NCBI GenBank assembly: GCA_020058405.1
Contig: JAGVEE010000011.1
Location: 1 to 12,538 of the forward strand
Source: Sphingobacteriales bacterium
GTDB taxonomy: Bacteria > Bacteroidota > Bacteroidia > Sphingobacteriales > Sphingobacteriaceae
DNA: 12,538 nucleotides
Direction of reading: 5' to 3'
The notes beneath the pieces were generated by a model that was given only the letters and a program-made list of their open reading frames with translations, did no database searches and was not told the DNA's origin. Position 1 is the first letter of the stretch. Every line of letters begins with the position of its first letter. Below are positions 7,657 to 12,538 of this stretch, one piece after another. The translations under genes and the position numbers were made by a program.

Positions 7657-7992
7657 ATGAAAACAATTGAAGCAGTATCCATTTGGGATAACGGAACAGT
7701 ACAACAAGCAACTATCTTAAATGCTTATGCAGTAAATGTAACATTGAATACATCTGCAACATTTTATTATTCTTTAATGTCTCAAGTAGAAGGAGTAGTA
7801 GGCAATCAATTAGCTCAAGGTAACTTGACTATGACGGGCGAAGCATATACCGACTGGACAGTTGATAACTATGCTTGGGATTGGATTGCTGAACAGCTTA
7901 ATCTTGTTATTACAGGAGAGTACGTTCCACCAGTTCCGCCTGAACCAACACCTGAACCAACACCTATTGTTGAAGAAGTTACTGAAGAATAA
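7657..7992 (+). CDS. Pro/Glu/Thr-tailed protein, 111 aa, unknown
   Basis: Not assigned to a named family. Residues 1-87 look like a compact alpha/beta domain with Trp and Tyr concentrated at about 64-78 (YTDWTVDNYAWDWIAEQL). Residues 90-111 are a Pro-Glu-Thr-rich extension (PPVPPEPTPEPTP, then acidic). Such proteins are common beside fibre genes in Bacteroidota phages and may be minor virion components, but no activity can be read from the sequence. It follows the 392-aa fibre by one base, and its stop shares an A with the next ATG (TAATG), so it bridges the fibre block and the lysis block. Confidence 0.7.
   Translation: MKTIEAVSIWDNGTVQQATILNAYAVNVTLNTSATFYYSLMSQVEGVVGNQLAQGNLTMTGEAYTDWTVDNYAWDWIAEQLNLVITGEYVPPVPPEPTPEPTPIVEEVTEE
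7939..7962 (+). repeat. 12-bp tandem repeat coding for PEPT-PEPT
   Basis: CCTGAACCAACA occurs twice in a row, identical at DNA level, followed by a further CCT. It encodes the Pro-Glu-Pro-Thr tail of the 111-aa protein. Exact identity points to recent slippage, so the tail length may vary between related phages. Confidence 0.85.
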
Positions 7993-8129
7993 TGGCTAAA
8001 GCAAAAAACGAATCTATTAAGTTAGATAAGAAGAAAATAAGTAGACCTGGTGTACATGCAAAATCCAAAACATCTACTTTGAAAGAATCTAAGAATTACA
8101 AAAAATCTTATAAAGGTCAAGGAAGATAA
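7992..8129 (+). CDS. Very basic 45-aa protein
   Basis: A short gene that is easily missed. It starts at an ATG sharing one base with the upstream TAA and ends in a TAA sharing one base with the next ATG, so it fits exactly between two real genes. The 45 residues include 13 Lys and 2 Arg against 3 acidic residues. The core ISRPGVHAKSKTS, followed by LKESKNYKKSYKGQGR, resembles short Lys-rich proteins I recall from other Bacteroidota and marine phages, which supports it being real. Composition suggests nucleic-acid binding or a small virion protein, but no function can be assigned. No membrane segment or Cys is present, so it is unlikely to be a holin. Confidence 0.75.
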   Translation: MAKAKNESIKLDKKKISRPGVHAKSKTSTLKESKNYKKSYKGQGR

Positions 8130-8329
8130 TGAGCAATAGAGAAAAAGTAGATTTGTTTTTAAGCAAATGGGTTAGCAGAAAGTTAACGGTATTTGGTATA
8201 GCTTCCGTAGCTTTGTTTTCTGGAAGTATAGAAAGTAATGATTGGGTGATAATAGCTACAGCTTATATATCGCTACAAGGAGTGACAGATATTGTGGAAC
8301 GTATATATAAAATTAAGCATGAACAATAA
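8129..8329 (+). CDS. Small membrane protein, holin candidate 1, 66 aa
   Basis: A charged N-terminus (MSNREK) is followed by two hydrophobic stretches at about 19-31 (LTVFGIASVALFS) and 38-53 (NDWVIIATAYISLQGV), then a charged tail (VERIYKIKHEQ). Size, two possible membrane segments and position upstream of a second small membrane protein, the endolysin and the spanin all fit a holin that would release the signal-less endolysin across the inner membrane. This remains inference from topology and context. The start overlaps the upstream stop (TAATG), and the 3' end overlaps the next gene by 11 bases. Confidence 0.72.
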   Translation: MSNREKVDLFLSKWVSRKLTVFGIASVALFSGSIESNDWVIIATAYISLQGVTDIVERIYKIKHEQ

Positions 8330-8489
8330 CGATCTGAAAATAGGAATTATAAACACCATATCAATGGCATTAAGTTTTTCAAATATTGAAAACACTTTAA
8401 AAATAGTGTTATTAGTATTCTCAATATTATATACCGGATTGAAAATATTCGAGACAATGAGAAATAAAAACAATAGCAAAGATATTTAA
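8319..8489 (+). CDS. Small membrane protein, holin candidate 2, 56 aa
   Basis: I chose the ATG at 8319 (MNNNDLKIGIIN), which overlaps the previous gene by 11 bases. A longer frame from a TTG at 8292 would add nine residues lying wholly inside the upstream gene and is less likely. The protein has a moderately hydrophobic N-terminal half and one clear membrane segment at about 28-44 (KIVLLVFSILYTGLKIF), ending in a charged tail (MRNKNNSKDI). It may be the holin, an antiholin, or the partner of the preceding membrane protein. The overlap suggests the two are made together. Confidence 0.7.
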   Translation: MNNNDLKIGIINTISMALSFSNIENTLKIVLLVFSILYTGLKIFETMRNKNNSKDI

Positions 8490-8504
8490 TTAAATTAATA
8501 AACA

Positions 8505-8963
8505 ATGCAATTATCTAAAAACCTATCATTAGCCGAAATGATTATCAGCGCAGAGGCAAAAAGAAAAGGTATATCTAATATGCCAAGCGATGACCATTTA
8601 GCTAATATGAAAAAGTTAGCCATTAATATATTCCAACCTATTAGAGATCATTTTAAAGAGCCAATACATATATCCTCAGGTTATAGAAGTCTAGCTTTAA
8701 ACAAAGCAATAAAAGGGGCTGTATCAAGTCAACACTGTTCAGGAGAAGCTATGGATATAGATATGGACGGCACAACAATATCAAATGCTCAAATTTTTGA
8801 TTATATTAAAAAGAATCTAAACTTCGATCAATTAATATGGGAATTTGGCACAAGCGCAAATCCTGATTGGGTGCATGTGTCTTTTGAATCAACTGGTAAA
8901 CAAAGAAAACAAATACTTAAAGCAATAAAGAAAAATGGCGAAAAATCTTATATTAATTATTAG
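8505..8963 (+). CDS. M15-family zinc peptidase, probable endolysin, 152 aa
   Basis: Peptidoglycan peptidase of the M15 (D-Ala-D-Ala carboxypeptidase / L-Ala-D-Glu endopeptidase) type. The SSGYRS motif (58-62) and the zinc signature HxxGxAxD are present: His77 and Asp84 in SQHCSGEAMDID, with His124 in DWVHVSF as third ligand. Asp121, three residues before His124, occupies the position of the catalytic acid in VanX and phage T5 endolysin. It is a single domain with no wall-binding module and no signal peptide, so it needs a holin to reach the wall. It may cut peptide cross-links or stem peptides; exact bond specificity cannot be read. A 15-nt A/T-rich leader precedes the ATG, and its last 29 bases overlap the spanin gene. 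Confidence 0.9.
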   Translation: MQLSKNLSLAEMIISAEAKRKGISNMPSDDHLANMKKLAINIFQPIRDHFKEPIHISSGYRSLALNKAIKGAVSSQHCSGEAMDIDMDGTTISNAQIFDYIKKNLNFDQLIWEFGTSANPDWVHVSFESTGKQRKQILKAIKKNGEKSYINY

Positions 8964-9408
8964 TTTATTGCTATTGGTTTCTTGCGCATCAAGAAAAGTT
9001 GCAATTGTAAAAGAGGATGTTAAGATTACAGTTGACCGTGCCGTTGTTGTAAAAGTTGATGGTACTTATGTAAAAGAAAATAATGTAGTAACTGAGGATT
9101 GTGAAGAAGAAATAGAATACAAGCCTTTAGATACATTAAAGCCAATGGTTATTGATGGTAAACAATACGTCAATACCATTATAAAGTTAAAAAAGAAAAA
9201 AGGTGTTAGGGTAGACAAAACCAAAGTAACAAGCAAAGTATCTTCTGTAAAAAAGTTAAATGTAAAAAGAGAAGATTCTAAAAAGTTAATTAATAAAAAA
9301 ATTGACAAAAAAGCAAACTACTGGATGTATCTTTGGTTTTTAATACCTGTAGCTATTATAATTGTTTTAGAAAAATACGGTAGGTCACTGTTTACCTTAA
9401 GCAGGTAA
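8935..9408 (+). CDS. Probable unimolecular spanin (u-spanin) lipoprotein, 157 aa
   Basis: It begins with a lipoprotein signal: MAKN, a hydrophobic core, then the lipobox LVSC with Cys17. After a periplasmic region it becomes strongly Lys-rich (about 84-127), likely extended or helical, and ends with one membrane segment at about 129-146 (YWMYLWFLIPVAIIIVL) and a short charged tail. An outer-membrane lipid anchor plus a C-terminal inner-membrane anchor in one chain is the defining layout of u-spanins such as T1 gp11, which span the periplasm and fuse or disrupt the outer membrane after the endolysin acts. The residues after Cys17 (ASRK) lack the acidic surface-export signal of Bacteroidota lipoproteins, consistent with a periplasm-facing protein. 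It starts 29 bases inside the endolysin gene. An alternative is a split spanin with an unseen partner, but no such frame is visible. Confidence 0.8.
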   Translation: MAKNLILIISLLLLVSCASRKVAIVKEDVKITVDRAVVVKVDGTYVKENNVVTEDCEEEIEYKPLDTLKPMVIDGKQYVNTIIKLKKKKGVRVDKTKVTSKVSSVKKLNVKREDSKKLINKKIDKKANYWMYLWFLIPVAIIIVLEKYGRSLFTLSR

Positions 9409-9418
9409 GATTATCGTA
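9376..9418 (+). promoter_or_regulatory. Potential nested hairpin at the spanin stop codon, before groEL
   Basis: An inner stem pairs TTACCT (9392-9397) with AGGTAA (9403-9408) around a TAAGC loop; the stop codon is part of the stem. An outer stem pairs TACGGTA (9376-9382) with TATCGTA (9412-9418), with one G-T pair. There is no T-run after it, so it is not a standard intrinsic terminator. It may be a processing or attenuation element between the lysis and chaperonin blocks, or chance pairing in AT-rich coding sequence. Confidence 0.35.
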
Positions 9419-9462
9419 AAACATGTAATATATAAACTATATCAATTTAATCAAATAAAATT
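9409..9462 (+). promoter_or_regulatory. 54-nt AT-rich intergenic leader of the chaperonin block
   Basis: This is the largest gap between genes in the window and precedes a block of tightly coupled genes, so it is the best place for a promoter. It is very AT-rich (TAATATATAAACTATATCAA). I see no clear match to the Bacteroidota TAnnTTTG promoter element and no Shine-Dalgarno sequence before the groEL ATG. A phage-specific or poorly conserved promoter remains possible. Confidence 0.4.
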
Positions 9463-11007
9463 ATGTCAGACGCTATAGTCAAAAATTTAAGCTTCGGAAA
9501 AGAAGCGAGCGACAAAGTGTTCGCTGGAATAGAAAAGCTAGCTAAAGCAGTTAGCTCTACATTAGGAGCAAGCGGTAAGTGTGTTCTTTTAGAAGACGCT
9601 GCTGGTAGACCAGTTATTACAAAAGACGGCGTATCTGTTGCTGATGCAATTATCTTATTGGATCCTGTTGAAAATATGGGTGCAACATTATTAAAAGAGG
9701 CAGCTAGAAAAACAGTTAGAGAAGCAGGAGACGGAACAACAACCGCTACGGTATTAGCGCATTCAATTTTAAAGAATGCTTATGCTGTTGAAAATCCAAA
9801 CGCTAGAGAAATTAAAGAAGGAATTAATACTGGTATTGAAAATGTAATTAAATACCTTGATAGTGTATCAATAAAGGTTGATGACAAAATGCTAGATCAA
9901 ATAGCTACCATATCAACTAATAACGATCCTGAATTAGGTAAGTTAGTTGGCGATGCTTTTAGATCAGTAGGCAATACCGGTATCGTTATGATGGAAACAT
10001 CTGTAGAGCCTGACTGTAGCTTACAAGTAGTCGAAGGTGTTCAATGTGATATGGGATTAACTAATACTCATTTCATTACTAACCAAAAAAATAAAACAGC
10101 AGAATTAGAGAATCCATTAGTATTACTAGTTGAATCACCAATTGAAAGCATAAGACAAATTCAATCAGTATTAGAGTTTGTTATAAAGAATAATAAAGCA
10201 TTACTTATTATCGCTGATTTGGATCAAACGGTGTTGTCGGCATTGGCAATGAACAAATCAAAAGGTAATATAAAAGTAAACGTTATTAATGCACCAACCT
10301 ACGGAATTAATAGAAAAGAGATCTTTGATGATCTTGCTTTATTAACCGGTGCTACATTAATAAATGAGGACTTAGGTGACGACTTAGATTTAATACAACC
10401 AGAATTATTAGGTTCATGTATTAAGAGCGTTACAAACCACGAAGAGACTATTCTACACGTTGGCGAAACTAAACCGGAAGTTCTAGAAATTATTGAGGAA
10501 GTTAAAAAGTCATTGACTGAAAACTTACAAAGTAATACTGTAATTAAACTAGAAAAAAGATTGGCTCGTTTAACAGCTAAAATAGCTATTGTTAAAGTTG
10601 GGGCTAATTCAGAAATAGAATTAAAAGAAAAAGCGGATAGAATTGAGGACGCAATCTGCGCAACAAAAGCTGCTATTAAAGAAGGTATTGTTCCAGGAGG
10701 CGGTATTGCATTATTAAATGCGTCATATAACGTAGACGCTAAAACATTAGGTGAAGAAATATTATTAGATTCAATTAGAGCGCCATTTAATACTATATTA
10801 GAGAATGCTGGCATTGATGTTGTATCATTAGATCCTGTGTCTAAAACGGGTTATGGTCTTAATGTAATAACGAATAAGACTGTTAATATGATTGAGGCCG
10901 GTATTATTGATCCCTTATTAGTTACTAAAAGTGCTTTAAGAAATGCTGGATCAGTAGCTACAACAATTCTGTCAACTGATTGCGTAATCAATAATATGAG
11001 AATGTAA
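9463..11007 (+). CDS. groEL: Phage GroEL-type chaperonin, 514 aa
   Basis: ATP-driven group I chaperonin that would form a folding chamber in the host cytoplasm. It aligns along its whole length with bacterial GroEL: equatorial KDGVSVA with Asp55 (E. coli Asp52) and GDGTTT at 89-94, and intermediate DRIEDA with Asp396 (E. coli Asp398, needed for ATP hydrolysis). Oddities: TLGPKG of bacterial proteins is TLGASG here (33-38). Apical groove residues Tyr199, Tyr203, Leu234, Val263 and Val264 of E. coli align with Leu199, His203, Gln234, Ala262 and Met263, while Phe204, Leu237 and Leu258 are kept. The chain ends at INNMRM, without the Gly-Gly-Met tail, making it about 35 residues shorter than E. 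coli GroEL. Its stop shares a base with the groES start. It probably assists folding of phage structural proteins such as capsid or fibres. Confidence 0.95.
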   Translation: MSDAIVKNLSFGKEASDKVFAGIEKLAKAVSSTLGASGKCVLLEDAAGRPVITKDGVSVADAIILLDPVENMGATLLKEAARKTVREAGDGTTTATVLAHSILKNAYAVENPNAREIKEGINTGIENVIKYLDSVSIKVDDKMLDQIATISTNNDPELGKLVGDAFRSVGNTGIVMMETSVEPDCSLQVVEGVQCDMGLTNTHFITNQKNKTAELENPLVLLVESPIESIRQIQSVLEFVIKNNKALLIIADLDQTVLSALAMNKSKGNIKVNVINAPTYGINRKEIFDDLALLTGATLINEDLGDDLDLIQPELLGSCIKSVTNHEETILHVGETKPEVLEIIEEVKKSLTENLQSNTVIKLEKRLARLTAKIAIVKVGANSEIELKEKADRIEDAICATKAAIKEGIVPGGGIALLNASYNVDAKTLGEEILLDSIRAPFNTILENAGIDVVSLDPVSKTGYGLNVITNKTVNMIEAGIIDPLLVTKSALRNAGSVATTILSTDCVINNMRM

Positions 11008-11267
11008 TGAGAGCAGTAGGTAAGAATTTAGTTATACAAAAAATAAAAGAAGGTACAACTGCTACAAAAGGCGGTTTACTTCTAGCAGAAAGCCAGCGAG
11101 ATGATATTAGATATATTGAAGGAAAAGTGCTTCATGTTGGTAGTGAAGTGGTTGGAGTTAAAGAACTCGATACTATATTTTATGATCGACATGCTGGGCA
11201 TAAAATAGAATACAATAAAGAAACATACTATATTATCAAACTAACTGATGTAGTCGTTGTGTTATGA
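11007..11267 (+). CDS. groES: Phage GroES-type co-chaperonin, 86 aa
   Basis: Lid protein for the GroEL chamber. It starts at an ATG overlapping the groEL stop (TAATG). The beta-barrel core is visible (NLVIQKIKEG at the start; IEGKVLHVG at 37-45; TYYIIKLTDVVVVL at the end). The mobile loop (about 14-34) carries GGLLLAES, where LLL (24-26) replaces the IVL that binds GroEL in E. coli. The roof hairpin after Gly45 is shortened (SEVVGVKELD), as in T4 gp31, which lacks the roof hairpin and encloses a larger cavity. At 86 residues it is shorter than E. coli GroES (97). Adjacent order and coupling to groEL suggest a dedicated pair. Assignment is firm; exact partner choice (phage versus host GroEL) is inferred. 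Confidence 0.87.
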   Translation: MRAVGKNLVIQKIKEGTTATKGGLLLAESQRDDIRYIEGKVLHVGSEVVGVKELDTIFYDRHAGHKIEYNKETYYIIKLTDVVVVL

Positions 11268-11722
11268 TAAGGCTTGATGCTTCCGATGTTAAAGAACTCG
11301 GATTATTAAAACATTATAGGATTATACGCAGATGGGCATGCCGAAACAATGATTTAACGGATGCCGATTTAGAATTGCTAATCTATTTTGATTGCATGGA
11401 TTTCTTTACAAAACAAGATTATAAAATAGGTACTTACGCATATAGTTGGGACAATAAACGCTGGAACAATTTATTAAAAGAAGGTTGGATCGTGGTATGG
11501 AGACCCAGAAACCACACAACTCAAAAATATAATATATATAAAGTTTCATTCAAGTGTAAACAACTAATAAGCAAGATGTACCGTATAATGCTTGGTAAGG
11601 AAGATATACCAACAAGTAGTAGAAATACTATAATGAAAGGAAAAACATACACAGACACAGTAATGATTACTGCAATAGAGAATACTAACAAAGACAAAAC
11701 AAGACGCAGTTATGATAAATGA
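11264..11722 (+). CDS. Probable winged-helix (MarR-like) protein, 152 aa
   Basis: The order of elements fits a winged helix-turn-helix: a helix at about 16-28 (KHYRIIRRWACRN), LTDADLELLIYFDCMDFF (31-48), a likely recognition helix WDNKRWNNLLKEGW (62-75), a beta wing (IVVWRPRN...QKYNIYKVS, 76-95) and a further helix FKCKQLISKMYRIMLGKE (96-113). The LT-x-(A/D)-DLELL-I segment followed by 'LL..GWI' is typical of MarR-like proteins. The tail is basic and probably flexible. It may regulate phage late genes or be a DNA-associated structural protein. The ATG overlaps the groES stop (ATGA), so it is translated with the chaperonin pair. The fold call is moderate and the function unknown. Confidence 0.68.
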   Translation: MIRLDASDVKELGLLKHYRIIRRWACRNNDLTDADLELLIYFDCMDFFTKQDYKIGTYAYSWDNKRWNNLLKEGWIVVWRPRNHTTQKYNIYKVSFKCKQLISKMYRIMLGKEDIPTSSRNTIMKGKTYTDTVMITAIENTNKDKTRRSYDK

Positions 11723-11957
11723 CATATACAACAACCAAGCGGTTGATATTATGGCAAGCGAGCCTATTCCAGGAAATCCTGCAGCTATGCAACCAAACGG
11801 AATTAGTCCAAAAGCATTTACAAACCAAGGAGCAATAGACGGTATGTTTGGTCAAGCTAATCCAGGAACTTTCACAAGATCCGTAGGCGTTAATCCGCCG
11901 GCTGGAGTTGCCCAATCAATTGTACCACCTTACGACTTATCAAACCAACCACTATGA
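11712..11957 (+). CDS. Small Pro/Asn/Ala-rich protein, 81 aa, unknown
   Basis: I do not recognise it. The chain is rich in Pro, Asn, Gln, Gly and Ala (EPIPGNPAAMQPNGISPKAF, then GQANPGTFTRSVGVNPPAGV) and looks largely extended or disordered. No membrane segment, signal peptide or Cys is seen. The first ATG gives an 11-base overlap with the upstream gene; a second Met at residue 14 (base 11751, MASEPIPGN) is an equally plausible start outside the overlap. Its composition fits a minor virion or scaffold-associated protein, inferred only from context. Its stop overlaps the next start. Confidence 0.65.
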   Translation: MINDIYNNQAVDIMASEPIPGNPAAMQPNGISPKAFTNQGAIDGMFGQANPGTFTRSVGVNPPAGVAQSIVPPYDLSNQPL

Positions 11958-12172
11958 ATTTAAACGAACAAAAACTTAAAACAGCTGAACACGATAGAGA
12001 AGCTGCTTTATCAGGATTAGGAGCAAACGTATTATGGGATGGCCCATTAGATACTACAGGCTTACCAAAAGGGAAAGGGTCTAGTAGCGGTAAAGATGGT
12101 ATTATACTTAATAACATCAAGCCACAATACAATGCTCAGCCAATTACGCAAAGAGCAAAACCTAAATTCTAA
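11954..12172 (+). CDS. Small protein, 72 aa, unknown
   Basis: Unrecognised. An N-terminal helix rich in charged residues (MNLNEQKLKTAEHDREAALSG) is followed by an extended Gly/Pro/Ser/Lys-rich part (LPKGKGSSSGKDG) and a basic end (ITQRAKPKF). The start overlaps the upstream stop as ATGA. The layout of a short helix plus flexible basic tail, amid similar small genes, suggests a minor structural or assembly protein, but nothing in the sequence proves it. Confidence 0.65.
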   Translation: MNLNEQKLKTAEHDREAALSGLGANVLWDGPLDTTGLPKGKGSSSGKDGIILNNIKPQYNAQPITQRAKPKF

Positions 12173-12175
12173 GCT

Positions 12176-12526
12176 ATGTCTTTAGATATAGTAAAAAAGA
12201 ATAGCAGTTCGCCTTTTCAACTACAAAGAAGTATGGTTGATCAAGGCGGCGCCGGCGGAGCGTACGAATCAGGAGGATATAATCCAGAAGCAGTTTATAA
12301 TAATGACGCAGCCAATGCGGCCGTAGAATCATTAGGCAAAGTGGTTGGTGCTGCTATTTACGCAAAAAGCCAAGAGAAAAAGGAAGAGAAGCCAAAATTC
12401 GATACCGCTGGCGCAGAAAAAGCTCGTAGTGAATATGAGAAAATAGAAAAAGACAAAAAAGAAAAAGAAGATGCTTCCAAAAGTGCTCAGTTGAATAAAC
12501 AATTAGGTGGCCTTTGGAAACGATAA
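12176..12526 (+). CDS. Small Ala/Lys/Glu-rich helical protein, 116 aa, unknown
   Basis: Unrecognised. Residues 1-35 are Ser/Gly-rich and flexible. An Ala-rich amphipathic helix follows at about 38-64 (NNDAANAAVESLGKVVGAAI). From about 65 to 103 the chain is dense in Lys and Glu (SQEKKEEKPK, then EKARSEYEKIEKDKKEKED) and likely forms a long helix or coiled coil, ending LGGLWKR. It could be an internal virion or scaffold-like protein; this is inference from composition and the neighbouring small genes. It begins three bases after the upstream stop. Confidence 0.68.
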   Translation: MSLDIVKKNSSSPFQLQRSMVDQGGAGGAYESGGYNPEAVYNNDAANAAVESLGKVVGAAIYAKSQEKKEEKPKFDTAGAEKARSEYEKIEKDKKEKEDASKSAQLNKQLGGLWKR

Positions 12527-12538
12527 TAAAATAAAAAC
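12527..12538 (+). other. A/T-only end of the window, no gene visible
   Basis: The last 12 bases (TAAAATAAAAAC) match the A-rich leaders seen before other genes here and probably precede a next gene on the same strand just outside the window. Confidence 0.4.

Noticed and set aside
8148..8155. TAGATTTG match to the Bacteroidota TAnnTTTG promoter element
   Set aside because: It lies inside the first membrane-protein gene, has no TTTG at a suitable upstream distance, and such matches are expected by chance in AT-rich DNA.
9403..9462. tRNA or small RNA gene in the largest intergenic gap
   Set aside because: At 54 nt it is too short for a tRNA and shows no acceptor or T-arm motif.
9463..11267. 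groEL/groES as host chromosomal genes flanking a prophage
   Set aside because: The pair is sandwiched between phage lysis and small phage-like genes, chained to its neighbours, and diverges from bacterial GroEL at key groove and loop positions and at the C-terminus.

Overview
The window looks like a late-gene stretch of an AT-rich tailed phage (Caudoviricetes), most likely infecting a Bacteroidota host such as a flavobacterium. Every supported gene is on the + strand, and genes abut or overlap with almost no space between them. The content is tail fibres, lysis proteins, a phage chaperonin pair and small unknown proteins. The host guess rests on the A/T-rich leaders in front of the separated genes, the general lack of Shine-Dalgarno sequences, and fibre modules typical of Bacteroidota phages. 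No terminase, portal, major capsid, polymerase, integrase or tRNA is visible, so finer taxonomy cannot be given.

Bases 1-7655 are a receptor-binding (tail fibre) region. It holds the last codons of an upstream fibre-like gene, a 441-aa fibre protein, a 1213-aa fibre ending in a self-cleaving S74 intramolecular chaperone, a 399-aa fibre without S74, a 68-aa protein of unknown role, and a 392-aa fibre again ending in S74. The fibres share modules: a C-terminal beta domain, an N-terminal MGL...LG peptide and a GYKLDVNG-type motif. This suggests growth by duplication and module exchange.

Bases 7657-9408 run into a lysis cassette. A 111-aa Pro/Glu/Thr-tailed protein comes first, then a 45-aa very basic protein. 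Next are two small membrane proteins that are holin candidates, an M15-family zinc peptidase (endolysin), and a lipoprotein with a C-terminal membrane anchor that fits a one-piece (u-) spanin overlapping the endolysin gene. Together these would open the inner membrane, cut peptidoglycan and disrupt or fuse the outer membrane, as expected for a Gram-negative host.

Bases 9409-9462 are the largest intergenic gap (54 nt). It is AT-rich and follows a potential nested hairpin at the spanin stop codon. It leads into a groEL-groES pair (9463-11267), then a probable winged-helix protein and three small unknown proteins to 12526. Nearly all junctions in this last block are stop-start overlaps, so it probably works as one coupled unit. 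The phage chaperonin keeps the key ATPase residues, but its substrate-binding groove and one nucleotide-binding loop are altered and it lacks the Gly-Met tail. It may be specialised for folding phage proteins, possibly with the divergent GroES as its dedicated lid.

The most interesting items are the chaperonin pair with its altered groove and its coupled small genes, the unannotated-size 45-aa basic protein, the u-spanin, and the modular fibre array with a repeated gene-junction sequence.
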